From: Defluviitaleaceae bacterium
GTDB taxonomy: Bacteria; Bacillota; Clostridia; Lachnospirales; WRAX01
Direction: 5' to 3'
Assembly: GCA_009779935.1 (NCBI GenBank)
Contig: WRAX01000021.1
Span: 1 to 38,911, forward strand
DNA length: 38,911 bases
Part shown: one piece after another, positions 1 through 7,349 of the stretch
Layout of the letters: the number at the start of each line of letters is the position of its first letter
Position numbering within the stretch: the stretch's first letter is position 1
Translations under genes and position numbers: made by a program
Notes under the pieces: generated by a model
The model's input: the letters and a program-made list of their open reading frames with translations, nothing else
The model's database searches: none
Told to the model about the DNA's origin: nothing

Positions 1-73
1 CAGTTTCTCTTATGGTGTGTCCGTTGTCGATGTGGTTAAGGACAACTTCTCTAAATTTAGTGTCATATGCCAT
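1..73 (-). CDS. IS630-like transposase, N-terminal fragment (runs off window)
   Basis: The minus strand has an ATG at 73 followed by 24 open codons up to the window edge. They read MAYDTKFREVVLNHIDNGHT and continue IRET. This resembles the N-terminal helix-turn-helix of IS630-family transposases (a 'MAY..KFRE.VL.Y...GHT..E' type start), which binds the terminal inverted repeats. Only about 24 residues are visible, so catalytic residues, frame integrity and element ends cannot be judged. No Shine-Dalgarno sequence precedes the ATG; a strong promoter predicts a transcript that starts at the ATG. It could instead be a stand-alone HTH protein or a dead IS remnant. Confidence 0.55.
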   Translation of the reverse strand, partial: MAYDTKFREVVLNHIDNGHTIRET

Positions 74-108
74 AGGAGTATTATAGCATGGATTGTGGGA
101 GTTTGCAA
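73..108 (-). promoter_or_regulatory. Promoter of the transposase fragment, predicted leaderless
   Basis: On the minus strand a TTGCAA -35 box (108-103) is followed by 17 bases and a perfect TATAAT -10 box (85-80). Seven bases beyond the -10 lies the A of the ATG at 73, so the predicted start site coincides with the start codon. Confidence 0.55.
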
Positions 109-140
109 GTTAATTAATTATAAAAAAATAAAAAAACCTA

Positions 141-175
141 TTGACACAGATGAATATATATGATAATATATATTC
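141..175 (+). promoter_or_regulatory. padR promoter with overlapping palindromic operator
   Basis: A TTGACA -35 box (141-146), a 17-base spacer and a TAATAT -10 box (164-169) precede the PadR gene. A perfect inverted repeat, GAATATATAT-GATA-ATATATATTC (152-175), covers the -10. This placement suits autorepression by the downstream PadR protein, as is common in that family. The assignment of the operator to this protein is inferred. Confidence 0.65.
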
Positions 176-202
176 GTTGGATATATTTAAGGAGGTGAAA
201 CA

Positions 203-757
203 ATGCTTGACTATATTTTGATAGGTCTTGTCCTGGACAAAAAGCAAACGGGGTACGATATTAAAAAGGAGGTTGAAAACAGTATTGGCAATTTCTACAA
301 AATCAGCTATGGAAGAATGTACCCAACCCTTAAAGCTTTGGCAGACAAAGGCCTGCTAACCATGACAGAGCAAATGGAGGGCAAACGCCTTAAAAGGTAT
401 TACATGGCAACCGAAAAAGGCAGGGAAGTGTTTATAAATTGGCTATCTGCCCCCATAGACCTAAAAGCAAGCGGCGAAGCGCAATTGGCACAAATATTTT
501 TTTACGGCGAACTGCCCAAGGAAGTGCGGGACATTAGGTTGCAGGAGTTTGAAATATACATCCAACAAGCATTAATGCAGTTTGAGGGCATCGCAAAGGC
601 GCTTGCAGCAGAAGAGATGGACGAAAAAAGCTACTATGGCATATCCACACTATACTATGGCTTACAAAATGCCCACAACATTTTGCGCTGGATAAGGTTT
701 ATCAAAGAGCAAAAACCGCTTTCGGAGGGGTTTATCAGGCCATATAATGAGGATTAA
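203..757 (+). CDS. PadR family transcriptional regulator
   Basis: This is a 184-residue protein with the PadR architecture. The N-terminal winged helix covers about residues 1-85, with the typical 'LG.V.....TGYDIK' start, a 'RMYPTLKALADKGLL' recognition segment and a wing ending in 'YYMATEKG'. A C-terminal helical dimerisation domain (about 90-180) ends in the usual Trp-containing helix. GGAGG lies just upstream of the ATG. PadR proteins usually repress nearby transporter or stress genes and release DNA on binding small hydrophobic compounds. Here the only gene in the same unit is the small membrane protein at 791, which is the likely co-target together with itself. The family is secure; the inducer is unknown. 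Confidence 0.88.
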   Translation: MLDYILIGLVLDKKQTGYDIKKEVENSIGNFYKISYGRMYPTLKALADKGLLTMTEQMEGKRLKRYYMATEKGREVFINWLSAPIDLKASGEAQLAQIFFYGELPKEVRDIRLQEFEIYIQQALMQFEGIAKALAAEEMDEKSYYGISTLYYGLQNAHNILRWIRFIKEQKPLSEGFIRPYNED

Positions 758-790
758 TATCCCATTAAATCAAATATCAGGAGGAATATT

Positions 791-1108
791 ATGAACACGT
801 CAAAATTCAACAAAATCCAAATTGTATCCACCCTAATCAGCTTACTGCCAATGGTAATATATTTAATTGCATGGAGCAACCTGCCACAGCAAATGCAAGT
901 AAATATCATGCCAAACCCATTATACCTGCCAAGGGCAGTGGTAGCTTTTGTAATTCCGGCTGTACTGGCAATTGTTCACTTAGCCCTTACATTTGTAATA
1001 CGCAACGATGCCATAAGGAAGAACAAGCCAAATCTTATATGGCTGTGCTTTTTGATGCCTGCCATATCAACAGTGGCCAATATACCACTTTTACATATGA
1101 ATATTTAA
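791..1108 (+). CDS. Small membrane protein, DUF1648/SdpI-like N-terminal type
   Basis: A 105-residue hydrophobic protein with three predicted membrane segments (about 12-29, 48-70 and 80-100). The 'IYLIAWSNLPQQMQVNI' stretch after the first helix resembles the DUF1648 module of SdpI-type immunity and transport proteins, where a Leu-Pro pair follows helix 1. The full SdpI C-terminal half is absent, so this would be a short form. AGGAGG precedes the ATG and the gene lies 33 bases after padR, so the two are probably co-transcribed and PadR-controlled. A role in envelope stress or export is a guess from context only. Confidence 0.5.
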   Translation: MNTSKFNKIQIVSTLISLLPMVIYLIAWSNLPQQMQVNIMPNPLYLPRAVVAFVIPAVLAIVHLALTFVIRNDAIRKNKPNLIWLCFLMPAISTVANIPLLHMNI

Positions 1109-1114
1109 GCACAA

Positions 1115-1150
1115 AAAAGCCATAGCCCACCTTTCGTGGCTATGGCTTTT
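1115..1150. terminator. Bidirectional terminator between the padR unit and cotJC
   Basis: The stem AAAAGCCATAGCC / GGCTATGGCTTTT closes a short loop. It has an A-run on one side and a T-run on the other, so it can end transcription from both converging units. Confidence 0.8.
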
Positions 1151-1171
1151 GCATTGGTTATTAGGTTGCAC

Positions 1172-1756
1172 CTAAACCTTTTTATAAAAATGCCGCCGCT
1201 GTCCCAAATAATCCTCAACTTCCGCCAAACATTCGCCAAACCGCTGAAAATGCACCACTTCCCGCTGGCGCAGGAATTTGATGGGCTCCCGCACATCAGG
1301 GTCATCAATTAAATCCAGTAAATATTCATAGGTGCTGCGTGCCTTTTGCTCCGCCGCCATATTCTCATAAAGGTCCGTTATGGGGTCGCCTTTGGACTGG
1401 ATATTTGCCGCCGTCCAAGGTATACCTGCGGCGGATTGGGGGTAAATTGCGGTGCCGTGGTCGGCATAATAAGGGTCAAGCCCTGCCGCACGCATATCAG
1501 CGGCGGATGCGCCTTGGGTAAGCTGTGTAACCATAGCCCCAACCATTTCAAGATGCGCCAGCTCCTCCGTACCAATATCGTTTAATATGCCTTTTGCCTT
1601 ATCCGTCACCATGGTAAACCGCTGGGAAAGGTAGCGGATGGCGGCGGCAAGCTCCCCATCAGGCCCGCCGTATTGCGTTATTATAATTTTGGCGGCACGG
1701 GGGTTTGACTTGCTTATTTTAACGGGGAATTGCAGTTTCTTTTCGTAAATCCACAT
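1172..1756 (-). CDS. cotJC: CotJC, spore-coat manganese-catalase-like protein
   Basis: The 194-residue product matches CotJC, a spore-coat member of the di-manganese catalase family, which dismutates hydrogen peroxide. All five metal ligands expected for that fold appear present: Glu35 (GPDGELAAAIRY), Glu65 and His68 (EELAHLE), Glu136 (MAAEQKAR) and His169 (REVVHFQRF). The order cotJA-cotJB-cotJC and the sizes are those of the Bacillus cotJ operon, normally transcribed in the mother cell. The gene starts 12 bases after cotJB. The intact ligand set suggests a catalytically competent enzyme, which is inferred. Confidence 0.93.
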   Translation of the reverse strand: MWIYEKKLQFPVKISKSNPRAAKIIITQYGGPDGELAAAIRYLSQRFTMVTDKAKGILNDIGTEELAHLEMVGAMVTQLTQGASAADMRAAGLDPYYADHGTAIYPQSAAGIPWTAANIQSKGDPITDLYENMAAEQKARSTYEYLLDLIDDPDVREPIKFLRQREVVHFQRFGECLAEVEDYLGQRRHFYKKV

Positions 1757-1768
1757 AATGTCCCTCCA

Positions 1769-2077
1769 TTAATCCATTTTGAAGTTGGCACCGGCTTCCC
1801 ATGGCCACGGGGATTTTGTCCATTGCCAGTCATCACCGTTGTTTTCGCATTCCATACGCAAGGGCCCAAATTTTTCTTCATATTGTTTGCGCAGGGCGGC
1901 AGCATCTACACTTACCTTGTTATGCAGGGCAAGTCCATGGGTGCAGTGGGGCATGCTGTTAAGGTAAAGCCCCAAATCTAACAACATAAAATCTACAATA
2001 GACAGGCGTTTTAGTAAATCGTCCCTATCGGTGGGGTGGGGTGTTTGGTTACAATGTTTGGCTTGCAACTTACTCAT
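1769..2077 (-). CDS. cotJB: CotJB spore coat protein
   Basis: A 102-residue protein with the typical CotJB core: 'LLKRLSIVDFMLLDLGLYLNSMP' split around a Leu/Asp-rich helix, then 'YEEKFGPL', ending in a Trp-rich tail (WQWTKSPWPWE). The open frame extends further upstream, but the ATG at 2077 is chosen because AAGGAG lies directly before it and homology begins there. It overlaps the end of cotJA by 8 bases, which points to translational coupling. CotJB is a structural coat component of no known enzymatic function. Confidence 0.88.
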   Translation of the reverse strand: MSKLQAKHCNQTPHPTDRDDLLKRLSIVDFMLLDLGLYLNSMPHCTHGLALHNKVSVDAAALRKQYEEKFGPLRMECENNGDDWQWTKSPWPWEAGANFKMD

Positions 2078-2315
2078 CTCCTTCCTTATTATAGGGTAAA
2101 TCCAGCTCGGGGAAAATTGTGCCACGCACAAAGCCTGTGGTGGCTTGGTAAATTTTGCATAGCCGCTGTTGCGGCACATATGCTTTACCAAATCCCGAAA
2201 ATTCCATGGTTGGCACTTGCACGCCACAATCCGCACTGCCAACATGCAGTATGTGGTCATCCCCTGCTGCTTGGTTTAATGCGCAGGTGCAGTTTTTGCA
2301 TCTGTTGTTTTGCAT
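2070..2315 (-). CDS. cotJA: CotJA spore coat protein
   Basis: An 81-residue protein. The C-terminal half 'AYVPQQRLCKIY...GTIFPELDLPY' is the diagnostic CotJA motif (A-x-V-P-x-Q, then G-T-x-F-P-E-L-x-x-P-Y). The N-terminal half is Cys-rich (Cys7, Cys10, Cys30) and variable. AGGAGG lies just before the ATG. As first gene of cotJABC it should be expressed during sporulation. I could not find a convincing sporulation sigma-factor promoter upstream. Confidence 0.88.
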   Translation of the reverse strand: MQNNRCKNCTCALNQAAGDDHILHVGSADCGVQVPTMEFSGFGKAYVPQQRLCKIYQATTGFVRGTIFPELDLPYNKEGDE

Positions 2316-2407
2316 AATAACCTCCTAAATTCTAAGCATTTCCATCCATAATATTCAAAAAACTGCTTGCATGATACAATCAGTTTAGCGTTAATAACAA
2401 TTTACTA

Positions 2408-2436
2408 TTGACAATATAATTGGGTCGTTGTAAAAT
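2408..2436 (+). promoter_or_regulatory. Promoter for the M13 peptidase gene
   Basis: A perfect TTGACA (2408-2413), a 17-base spacer and TAAAAT (2431-2436) give a good vegetative promoter, with about 32 bases of 5' leader before the start at 2475. Confidence 0.65.
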
Positions 2437-2474
2437 TAGAGCTTGTTTTACAACTTCATAAGATGGAGGCAAAA

Positions 2475-4907
2475 ATGAAAAAAATGTTAAAAAATTTCTG
2501 TGCAGCGGTATTGGCCGGTGTTATGCTTGTAACCCCGATTATGGGTTTTACTGTACAAGCAGAAACGGGCCATGTAACCCGTGGGCAATTTGCTGCAATG
2601 GTAAGCGAAACCTTTGGTTTAACCGCTGATGGTGCAATCGGTTTTGTAGATGTTGCCCCGAACCACCCCTTTGCACTGGGTATTGCCGGCATGCAAGCCA
2701 GGGGCTTTATTATGGGCGATGGTGCCGGCAACTTCTCCCCCGATGCCTACATAACCGGTGCAGAAGTGGCTGTTATACTTAATAACATGATTGGTTTTGA
2801 CGGTTCTTTGGTGCCACAGGTTAATCTGGATATTCCCCATTGGGCAATCCCGTCAGCATCTGTTTTGCTGGACCTTACCATGGTTAATTCGGAGCTTATA
2901 CTGCCAAATCAGCTGACAATAGAGCAAGCAGTGGAGTTTATCGGGGCGGCAGCATTGGCATTTATGGTTGCCCCGGGCACACCATATGCTTTGGCTCAAC
3001 ATCGCCTGCAAGACAACTTCTTCGGTTATGTAAACCGCCAATTTTTGGCAACGGGAGTGTTCCATCCCGGTAACATAGTGGCGCAAGTGTTTAGTGATGT
3101 GTCAGAAACCGTGCACCAACAACAAAAAGAGGTTTTATTTGGAATACTAAATAATCCAAACTTGCCTGTTGGTTCTGATGAATGGAAAATTCGGGAACTT
3201 TATAATATGTTCTTGGATAATGAAGCCAGAATAGCGTCATTTGCGTTGGTGCAACCTTATTTTGATATGGTAAGAAACACCCGATCCATTGACGAGCTTT
3301 TGGAAATGGCAAGGTATCTTTCCGACTATTTTACTTTGATACCATTCTATTCACGTAGTTTTATGCCCGATTCGGTTGTAGATGCAACCACTTGGTCAAC
3401 CATGATTAATGAGGCGGGTCTAACCCTTGGTTCCCGGGACCTTTATGCGGATATTCCCGAGCTTGCCCATGTCCACGAGGCCTATATTAACATGATAGCA
3501 AGAATGCTATACATTTTAGGCGAAACCGAGAATTTGCACCAGCGTGCCGCCGCAGTTTTCGCCATAGAGCAGCAACGTGCCGAAAGGATGTTGCCGGTGG
3601 AATATGCCGCAAGCATTTTGGGCATGTTTGCCCCGGTAACCTGGGAAGAGGTGTTGGAGGCTTCCGGCACAACGCAACTGCTAACGTTTGATGAAGAGCT
3701 TTTTGCTCGCATGAGGGGGATGAATGTATATTCCCGCTCCTTAGATTATATTGCTTTTATCAACAGCCTTTATGTGGACGAAAACCTTGAAGTTTTGCGT
3801 GATGTGGCTTTGATTAATATGTTTGGCTCCGTAGCGGGCGTTTTGGATGATGAGTTTGCCGGCATAACTGATGAATTGATGTCTGCTTTGCTGGGTCAGC
3901 CTATCAACACCTTCGATTTGTCTATCGAAGACCGTGGACAGCAATTGGTTACTTCTATTATGTGGAGAACCTTCTCCCGTGTATACTATCAACGTTTTAG
4001 CTCTCAAGAACTCAAAGACTATGCAACCGACATGACCGAAGAAATCCGTGATATGATGCGGGAAATGATTGGGGAGATTGAGTGGATGACCCCGGAAACA
4101 AGGGCTTTGTCCATTGAAAAGCTGGATGCAGTGTCCATATACATCGCCTTTCCGGACACGCCCGTGTCAGAATTAAACTTTGTTGTAAACCCCATTGCAG
4201 AAGGCGGCAATCTAATTAATTTTATGACAAGTGCAGCAAGGATTAACAACGAAATGTGGCTTGAAATGCTGGATGCCCCAGCCAACTTTAACTTTTGGGA
4301 GCAAATGCCAACGCCCACTGTAAATGCTTTTTACCAAGCAATGCAAAACTTAATTGCTGTACCCGCCGGCATTTTGCAGTATCCAATCTTCTGCCTAACC
4401 AATACCAGGGAGCAGAATTTAGGCGGCATTGGCGCAATAATTGCCCACGAATTTGTACATGCTTTTGACCCGCAAGGTTCCCAGTTTGATAAATACGGCA
4501 CAATAAGTTCCTGGTGGCATGAAGAAGATGCGGCAAACTTTGCAGCACGTATTGACCAAGCCACCCAAACATTAAACACCTTGGAATTTGCAGGTGCCCC
4601 CATTAATGGCGTGCTAATTGTAAACGAATTTGTGACAGACCTTGGTGCGATGGAAGTTATTATGACCTTAATTGAAAGAACGGGTGGCAACCAAGCCCTT
4701 GCCATGGAGCAATGGGCAAGAATTTGGGCTACACGCATGTCCCCGGAAGTGGCGCAGTTTATAATGATGACAGCTGTGCATCCGCCAGCAATGATGCGTG
4801 GCAACCTCATCATGTCCCAATTGGATGAATTTTACACAATCTTTAATGTAACCGAAGGTGATGGCATGTACATCCCTGTTGAAGACCGTATAAGCTTCTG
4901 GCGATAA
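2475..4907 (+). CDS. Exported M13 (neprilysin/PepO-type) metallopeptidase with N-terminal SLH region
   Basis: An 810-residue zinc endopeptidase. An upstream ATG at 2463 is rejected because GGAGG (2465-2469) overlaps it and is ideally spaced for 2475. Residues 1-29 form a signal peptide ending near VQA. Residues 30-105 resemble S-layer-homology repeats ('VTRGQFAAMV', 'AGMQARGFIMGDGAGNFSPDAYITGAEVAVIL'), suggesting attachment to the cell wall. The M13 domain follows. Its catalytic HEFVH is at about 658-662, preceded by the substrate-pocket 'NLIAVPAGILQYP'. The third ligand is in NEFVTDLGA (Glu718, Asp722), the M13 ExxxD motif with Thr in place of the usual Ala. M13 enzymes cut short peptides. 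The ending 'VEDRISFW' fits the family. It is monocistronic, with a terminator directly after the stop. Confidence 0.9.
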   Translation: MKKMLKNFCAAVLAGVMLVTPIMGFTVQAETGHVTRGQFAAMVSETFGLTADGAIGFVDVAPNHPFALGIAGMQARGFIMGDGAGNFSPDAYITGAEVAVILNNMIGFDGSLVPQVNLDIPHWAIPSASVLLDLTMVNSELILPNQLTIEQAVEFIGAAALAFMVAPGTPYALAQHRLQDNFFGYVNRQFLATGVFHPGNIVAQVFSDVSETVHQQQKEVLFGILNNPNLPVGSDEWKIRELYNMFLDNEARIASFALVQPYFDMVRNTRSIDELLEMARYLSDYFTLIPFYSRSFMPDSVVDATTWSTMINEAGLTLGSRDLYADIPELAHVHEAYINMIARMLYILGETENLHQRAAAVFAIEQQRAERMLPVEYAASILGMFAPVTWEEVLEASGTTQLLTFDEELFARMRGMNVYSRSLDYIAFINSLYVDENLEVLRDVALINMFGSVAGVLDDEFAGITDELMSALLGQPINTFDLSIEDRGQQLVTSIMWRTFSRVYYQRFSSQELKDYATDMTEEIRDMMREMIGEIEWMTPETRALSIEKLDAVSIYIAFPDTPVSELNFVVNPIAEGGNLINFMTSAARINNEMWLEMLDAPANFNFWEQMPTPTVNAFYQAMQNLIAVPAGILQYPIFCLTNTREQNLGGIGAIIAHEFVHAFDPQGSQFDKYGTISSWWHEEDAANFAARIDQATQTLNTLEFAGAPINGVLIVNEFVTDLGAMEVIMTLIERTGGNQALAMEQWARIWATRMSPEVAQFIMMTAVHPPAMMRGNLIMSQLDEFYTIFNVTEGDGMYIPVEDRISFWR

Positions 4908-4908
4908 T

Positions 4909-4934
4909 AAAAAGCACCCTTCGGGGTGCTTTTT
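4909..4934 (+). terminator. Rho-independent terminator after the M13 peptidase gene
   Basis: AAAAAGCACCC-TTCG-GGGTGCTTTTT is an 11-bp perfect stem with a UUCG tetraloop and a T-run, beginning at the last bases of the stop region. Confidence 0.93.
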
Positions 4935-4937
4935 ATG

Positions 4938-4963
4938 TAGGGTGGGGGCTTGCCCCCACCCTA
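4938..4963 (+). repeat. Dispersed GC-rich palindrome, copy 1
   Basis: A perfect inverted repeat: TAGGGTGGGGGC-TT-GCCCCCACCCTA. It is the first of five related copies in this window and lies just beyond the peptidase terminator. No clear tail sequence follows. Confidence 0.85.
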
Positions 4964-5026
4964 TGCTTGCCCCTATACTCATTCCTTGCTGCAATTTTAG
5001 CGGGAAGTGAGTATATTTTCAAAAGT

Positions 5027-5070
5027 AGTGACATTTGTCACTGGTGAAAACGGGCGGCAGGGTGTATACT
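5027..5070 (+). promoter_or_regulatory. Activator-type promoter of the ABC exporter operon
   Basis: A perfect palindrome AGTGACA-TT-TGTCACT (5027-5042) lies upstream of a TATACT -10 box (5065-5070). The matching -35 position reads only TGGTGA. With a start near 5077, the palindrome is centred near -42.5, the classical position for an activator that replaces a poor -35. A NarL/LuxR-type response regulator is encoded at 12149-12751 and is the natural candidate. The link is inferred. Confidence 0.5.
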
Positions 5071-5113
5071 ATATTTAAGATTAAGAAAACGAACAAAACA
5101 AGGAGGAAGCAAA

Positions 5114-6064
5114 ATGAATTCAAACCTAATGGTAAATATGCAAGATGTAATCAAAAGATACGGCGACTTTACCGCCCTGGACCATCTAAATTTGAACATT
5201 GTAGAGGGGGAGGTACTTGGACTGCTTGGCCCCAATGGCGCAGGCAAATCCACAGCCATAAAAACCCTTTGCGGGCTAATTGATGCCAATGGCGGCACAG
5301 TGGAAGTTTTTGGCAAGCCACAAAGCGTTACCAATTTGGAAATACGCCGCCACATCGGGCTTGTAACGCAGGAAATTACGGTGTTTAGCGACCTGTCTGC
5401 AATCGAAAACCTGCGGTACTTCGGCGGCCTATATGGCCTAAAAGGGGCAGAGCTTAACGCAAATGTAGCAGAAATGTTAGACTTTGTTGGCCTTGCGGAC
5501 CGTGCAAAAAAACGCCCCAAAACCTTCTCGGGTGGTATGCAGCGCAGGCTAAACATCGCTTGTGCCCTTGTGCACAAACCAAAACTGGTTATTATGGATG
5601 AGCCCACAGTGGGCATCGACCCCCAATCACGCAACCATATTTTGGAATCTACTAAAAAACTTGCCCAAAAGGGCACTACAATCATCTACACATCACATTA
5701 CATGGAAGAAGTACAGGCAATTTGCAGCCGCATATCCATTATGGATGCAGGGCGGGTTATTGCAGATGGTACAATTGACCAGTTAATGGGCAGCATTACT
5801 TACGAAGACAGGGTAAACCTAACCGCCGCACACGCAAGCGACCAGTTGACGGAGGAGCTCAAAGCAATTGCAGGCGTAAAAAGTGTGAATGTTAGCGGCA
5901 ACCAATACCTTATTGTATCCGGTGCAGGTAGCAGCAATGTAAACCGCATTATGGAAGTTGCCCACCGTAATGGCGGCGTTACCAGTTTTAGTGAAGATAA
6001 GCCCAATTTGGAAGATGTGTTCCTAACCCTTACAGGTAAAAAACTAAGGGATGACGAGGTTTAG
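5114..6064 (+). CDS. ABC-2-type exporter, ATP-binding subunit
   Basis: A 316-residue ABC ATPase: Walker A GPNGAGKST (about 37-45), Q-loop 'LVTQE', signature FSGGMQRRL, Walker B LVIMDEPTVGID and a switch His in YTSHY. A 90-residue C-terminal extension follows, as in CcmA/DrrA-type exporters. AGGAGG precedes the ATG. It is the first gene of a five-gene unit with three ABC-2 permeases and one small membrane protein, so it should power export of a drug, peptide or lipid. Such cassettes are often controlled by NarL-type two-component systems, one of which lies about 4 kb downstream. The substrate cannot be deduced. Confidence 0.92.
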   Translation: MNSNLMVNMQDVIKRYGDFTALDHLNLNIVEGEVLGLLGPNGAGKSTAIKTLCGLIDANGGTVEVFGKPQSVTNLEIRRHIGLVTQEITVFSDLSAIENLRYFGGLYGLKGAELNANVAEMLDFVGLADRAKKRPKTFSGGMQRRLNIACALVHKPKLVIMDEPTVGIDPQSRNHILESTKKLAQKGTTIIYTSHYMEEVQAICSRISIMDAGRVIADGTIDQLMGSITYEDRVNLTAAHASDQLTEELKAIAGVKSVNVSGNQYLIVSGAGSSNVNRIMEVAHRNGGVTSFSEDKPNLEDVFLTLTGKKLRDDEV

Positions 6065-6067
6065 GTT

Positions 6068-6802
6068 ATGGGTGTATTTACACATATCTGGAAGCACTAC
6101 AACAAGCGCATGGTAACACGCCCAAGGAATTATATCTTATACATCCTTGTGCCGCTAACAATTATCCTTGCCAACTTTTTTGCTAATATAGGCCTAAATC
6201 CCGGCGGGGATATAATGGGGGTTTTTGTACCCGCTTCCCTTATGGTGCTTGCTTTCCAGTATCTTACCGGCGAAATTTTAATGTACAATATCTTCACCAG
6301 CCTGCGTGGCAAAATGGCAGAAAGGCTGTTTGCATCACCCGTTAAACGCTACACCTTTATTACGGGTATGACGGCATCAAGCTTCTTGCTTAACTTATTG
6401 CAATCCGCTGTTATCATGGGGGTTATAACAATTGCTTTTGGTGTAAACCTTGGCAATCCCGCCATCTTCTTCGGCTTTTTGCTGCTAACCGCAACTGTTT
6501 CCCAGTTAATTGCGGCATTGGTATCCGGCATAACAAAAAGCCGCAAGGCAGCGGATGGCTTGTATACAGCAATTGTACTAATAATGTTTGTTGGTTTGGA
6601 ATTTATCCCGCCTGTTTCGGCAATTTTTAGCTGGATAACCCCGCTGGGTTTGGCGTGGCAAGGCATTATTATGAACATGGAAGGGCAAACCACAAGCGCA
6701 CTAATAAATATGGCGTTACTAACAGGCATCACAACCCTCGTAGGGTGGGTGCTTGCCCCCACCCTGTTGGGCAGACGCAACCAACCGGGTAAACACAAAT
6801 AA
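6068..6802 (+). CDS. ABC-2 family permease (first paralogue)
   Basis: A 244-residue membrane protein with about six helices and the ABC-2 pattern: a cytoplasmic N-terminus 'FTHIWKHYNKR', helices, a 'GKMAERLFASPVKR' coupling segment, and 'TKSRKAADGLYTAIV' before the last helices. It starts 3 bases after the ATPase stop. It is clearly paralogous to the permease at 7350 ('FFHIFKHYMMR', 'AKTRKAADGISAAI'). The last 19 codons (VGWVLAPTLLGRRNQPGKH and a final Lys) are not native permease sequence. They translate a copy of the dispersed palindrome and its tail at 6741-6803, so the original C-terminus has been replaced. Confidence 0.87.
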   Translation: MGVFTHIWKHYNKRMVTRPRNYILYILVPLTIILANFFANIGLNPGGDIMGVFVPASLMVLAFQYLTGEILMYNIFTSLRGKMAERLFASPVKRYTFITGMTASSFLLNLLQSAVIMGVITIAFGVNLGNPAIFFGFLLLTATVSQLIAALVSGITKSRKAADGLYTAIVLIMFVGLEFIPPVSAIFSWITPLGLAWQGIIMNMEGQTTSALINMALLTGITTLVGWVLAPTLLGRRNQPGKHK

Positions 6803-6803
6803 A
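6741..6803 (+). repeat. Dispersed palindrome with tail, copy 2 (inside a coding region)
   Basis: TAGGGTGGGTGC-TT-GCCCCCACCCTG (6741-6766) is followed by a tail with GGCAGACGCA, AACCGGGTAAAC and CAAATAAA. The palindrome plus tail matches copy 3 over about 60 bases. Here it is read through in frame as the end of the permease. Confidence 0.8.
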
Positions 6804-6816
6804 AGGAGCCAACCAA

Positions 6817-7260
6817 ATGCTTGTATTAGGAGCCAACCTATCAATAATCCCCATGATACTGGGCACTGTGCTGGTGGCAATTGCCTCCACCACACTAACA
6901 ATAAAGGCAGAAAACCGCAAAAAAACATGGCCATGGATTGTGGGCGGCACGGGCATTATAATGCTGGCCATCAACTCACTTGGCTTTGTTATCACAAGAA
7001 ATGCGGACACTTACGAAGTAACCCGGCAAGCCGAAGGTATAACCGGGTGGGTGTATAGCTTTGTGGATCGTGTTTATGAGGTATTTGAGCCCTTTCAAGC
7101 AATCACCAACGGTATATCTGCTATACTTGGTGCAATACTGCTTGTGATAGGCATTATCGCTTTAATAAAGCACGGAAACCGCCAAAAGGCGTGGCCGTGG
7201 ATTATGGGCGGCATGGGGCTTGTAACCCTTGTTTCCAACGGCATCTGGTTCCTATTGTAG
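6817..7260 (+). CDS. Small membrane protein with internal duplication
   Basis: A 147-residue protein with four predicted membrane segments. It is built from two related halves: 'NRKKTWPWIVGGTGIIMLAI' (about 31-50) and 'NRQKAWPWIMGGMGLVTLVS' (about 121-140) align closely, each preceded by a hydrophobic helix. The two helical pairs flank a more polar middle containing 'VYSFVDRVYEVFEPF'. AAAGGAG precedes the ATG. It is embedded between ABC permease genes and probably works with the exporter, for example as an accessory or self-protection protein. I do not recognise a named family. Its TAG stop is the first triplet of repeat copy 3. Confidence 0.72.
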   Translation: MLVLGANLSIIPMILGTVLVAIASTTLTIKAENRKKTWPWIVGGTGIIMLAINSLGFVITRNADTYEVTRQAEGITGWVYSFVDRVYEVFEPFQAITNGISAILGAILLVIGIIALIKHGNRQKAWPWIMGGMGLVTLVSNGIWFLL

Positions 7261-7320
7261 GGTGGGTGCTTGCCCCCGCCCGGCTGGGCGGACGCACACA
7301 ACCGGATAAACGCAAATAAA
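7258..7320 (+). repeat. Dispersed palindrome with tail, copy 3
   Basis: TAGGGTGGGTGC-TT-GCCCCCGCCCGG is followed by a tail GGCGGACGCA...AACCGGATAAAC...CAAATAAA that matches copy 2. The first TAG is the stop codon of the upstream gene. Confidence 0.8.
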
Positions 7321-7349
7321 CGGACACATATAATCAAGGAGGATTTAAG

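Noticed and set aside
2078-2260. Longer form of CotJB starting at 2260
   Set aside because: The extra 61 residues overlap cotJA in a different frame and are not CotJB-like; the start at 2077 has its own ribosome site.
2329-2356. Possible sigma-E sporulation promoter before cotJA (GAATATT-N13-CTTAGAAT on the minus strand)
   Set aside because: The predicted start would fall inside the ribosome binding site at 2326-2321, so the transcript would lack it; spacing and -10 are also imperfect.
2369-2380. GATACAAT on the plus strand as a sigma-E -10 for the M13 peptidase gene
   Set aside because: The only AATATT upstream is 17 bases away, too far for that factor, and a much better vegetative promoter lies at 2408-2436.
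4938-4963. Palindrome copy 1 as a second terminator for the M13 gene
   Set aside because: It has no T-run, the preceding hairpin is already a strong terminator, and the same sequence recurs in unrelated positions, so it is a repeat element.
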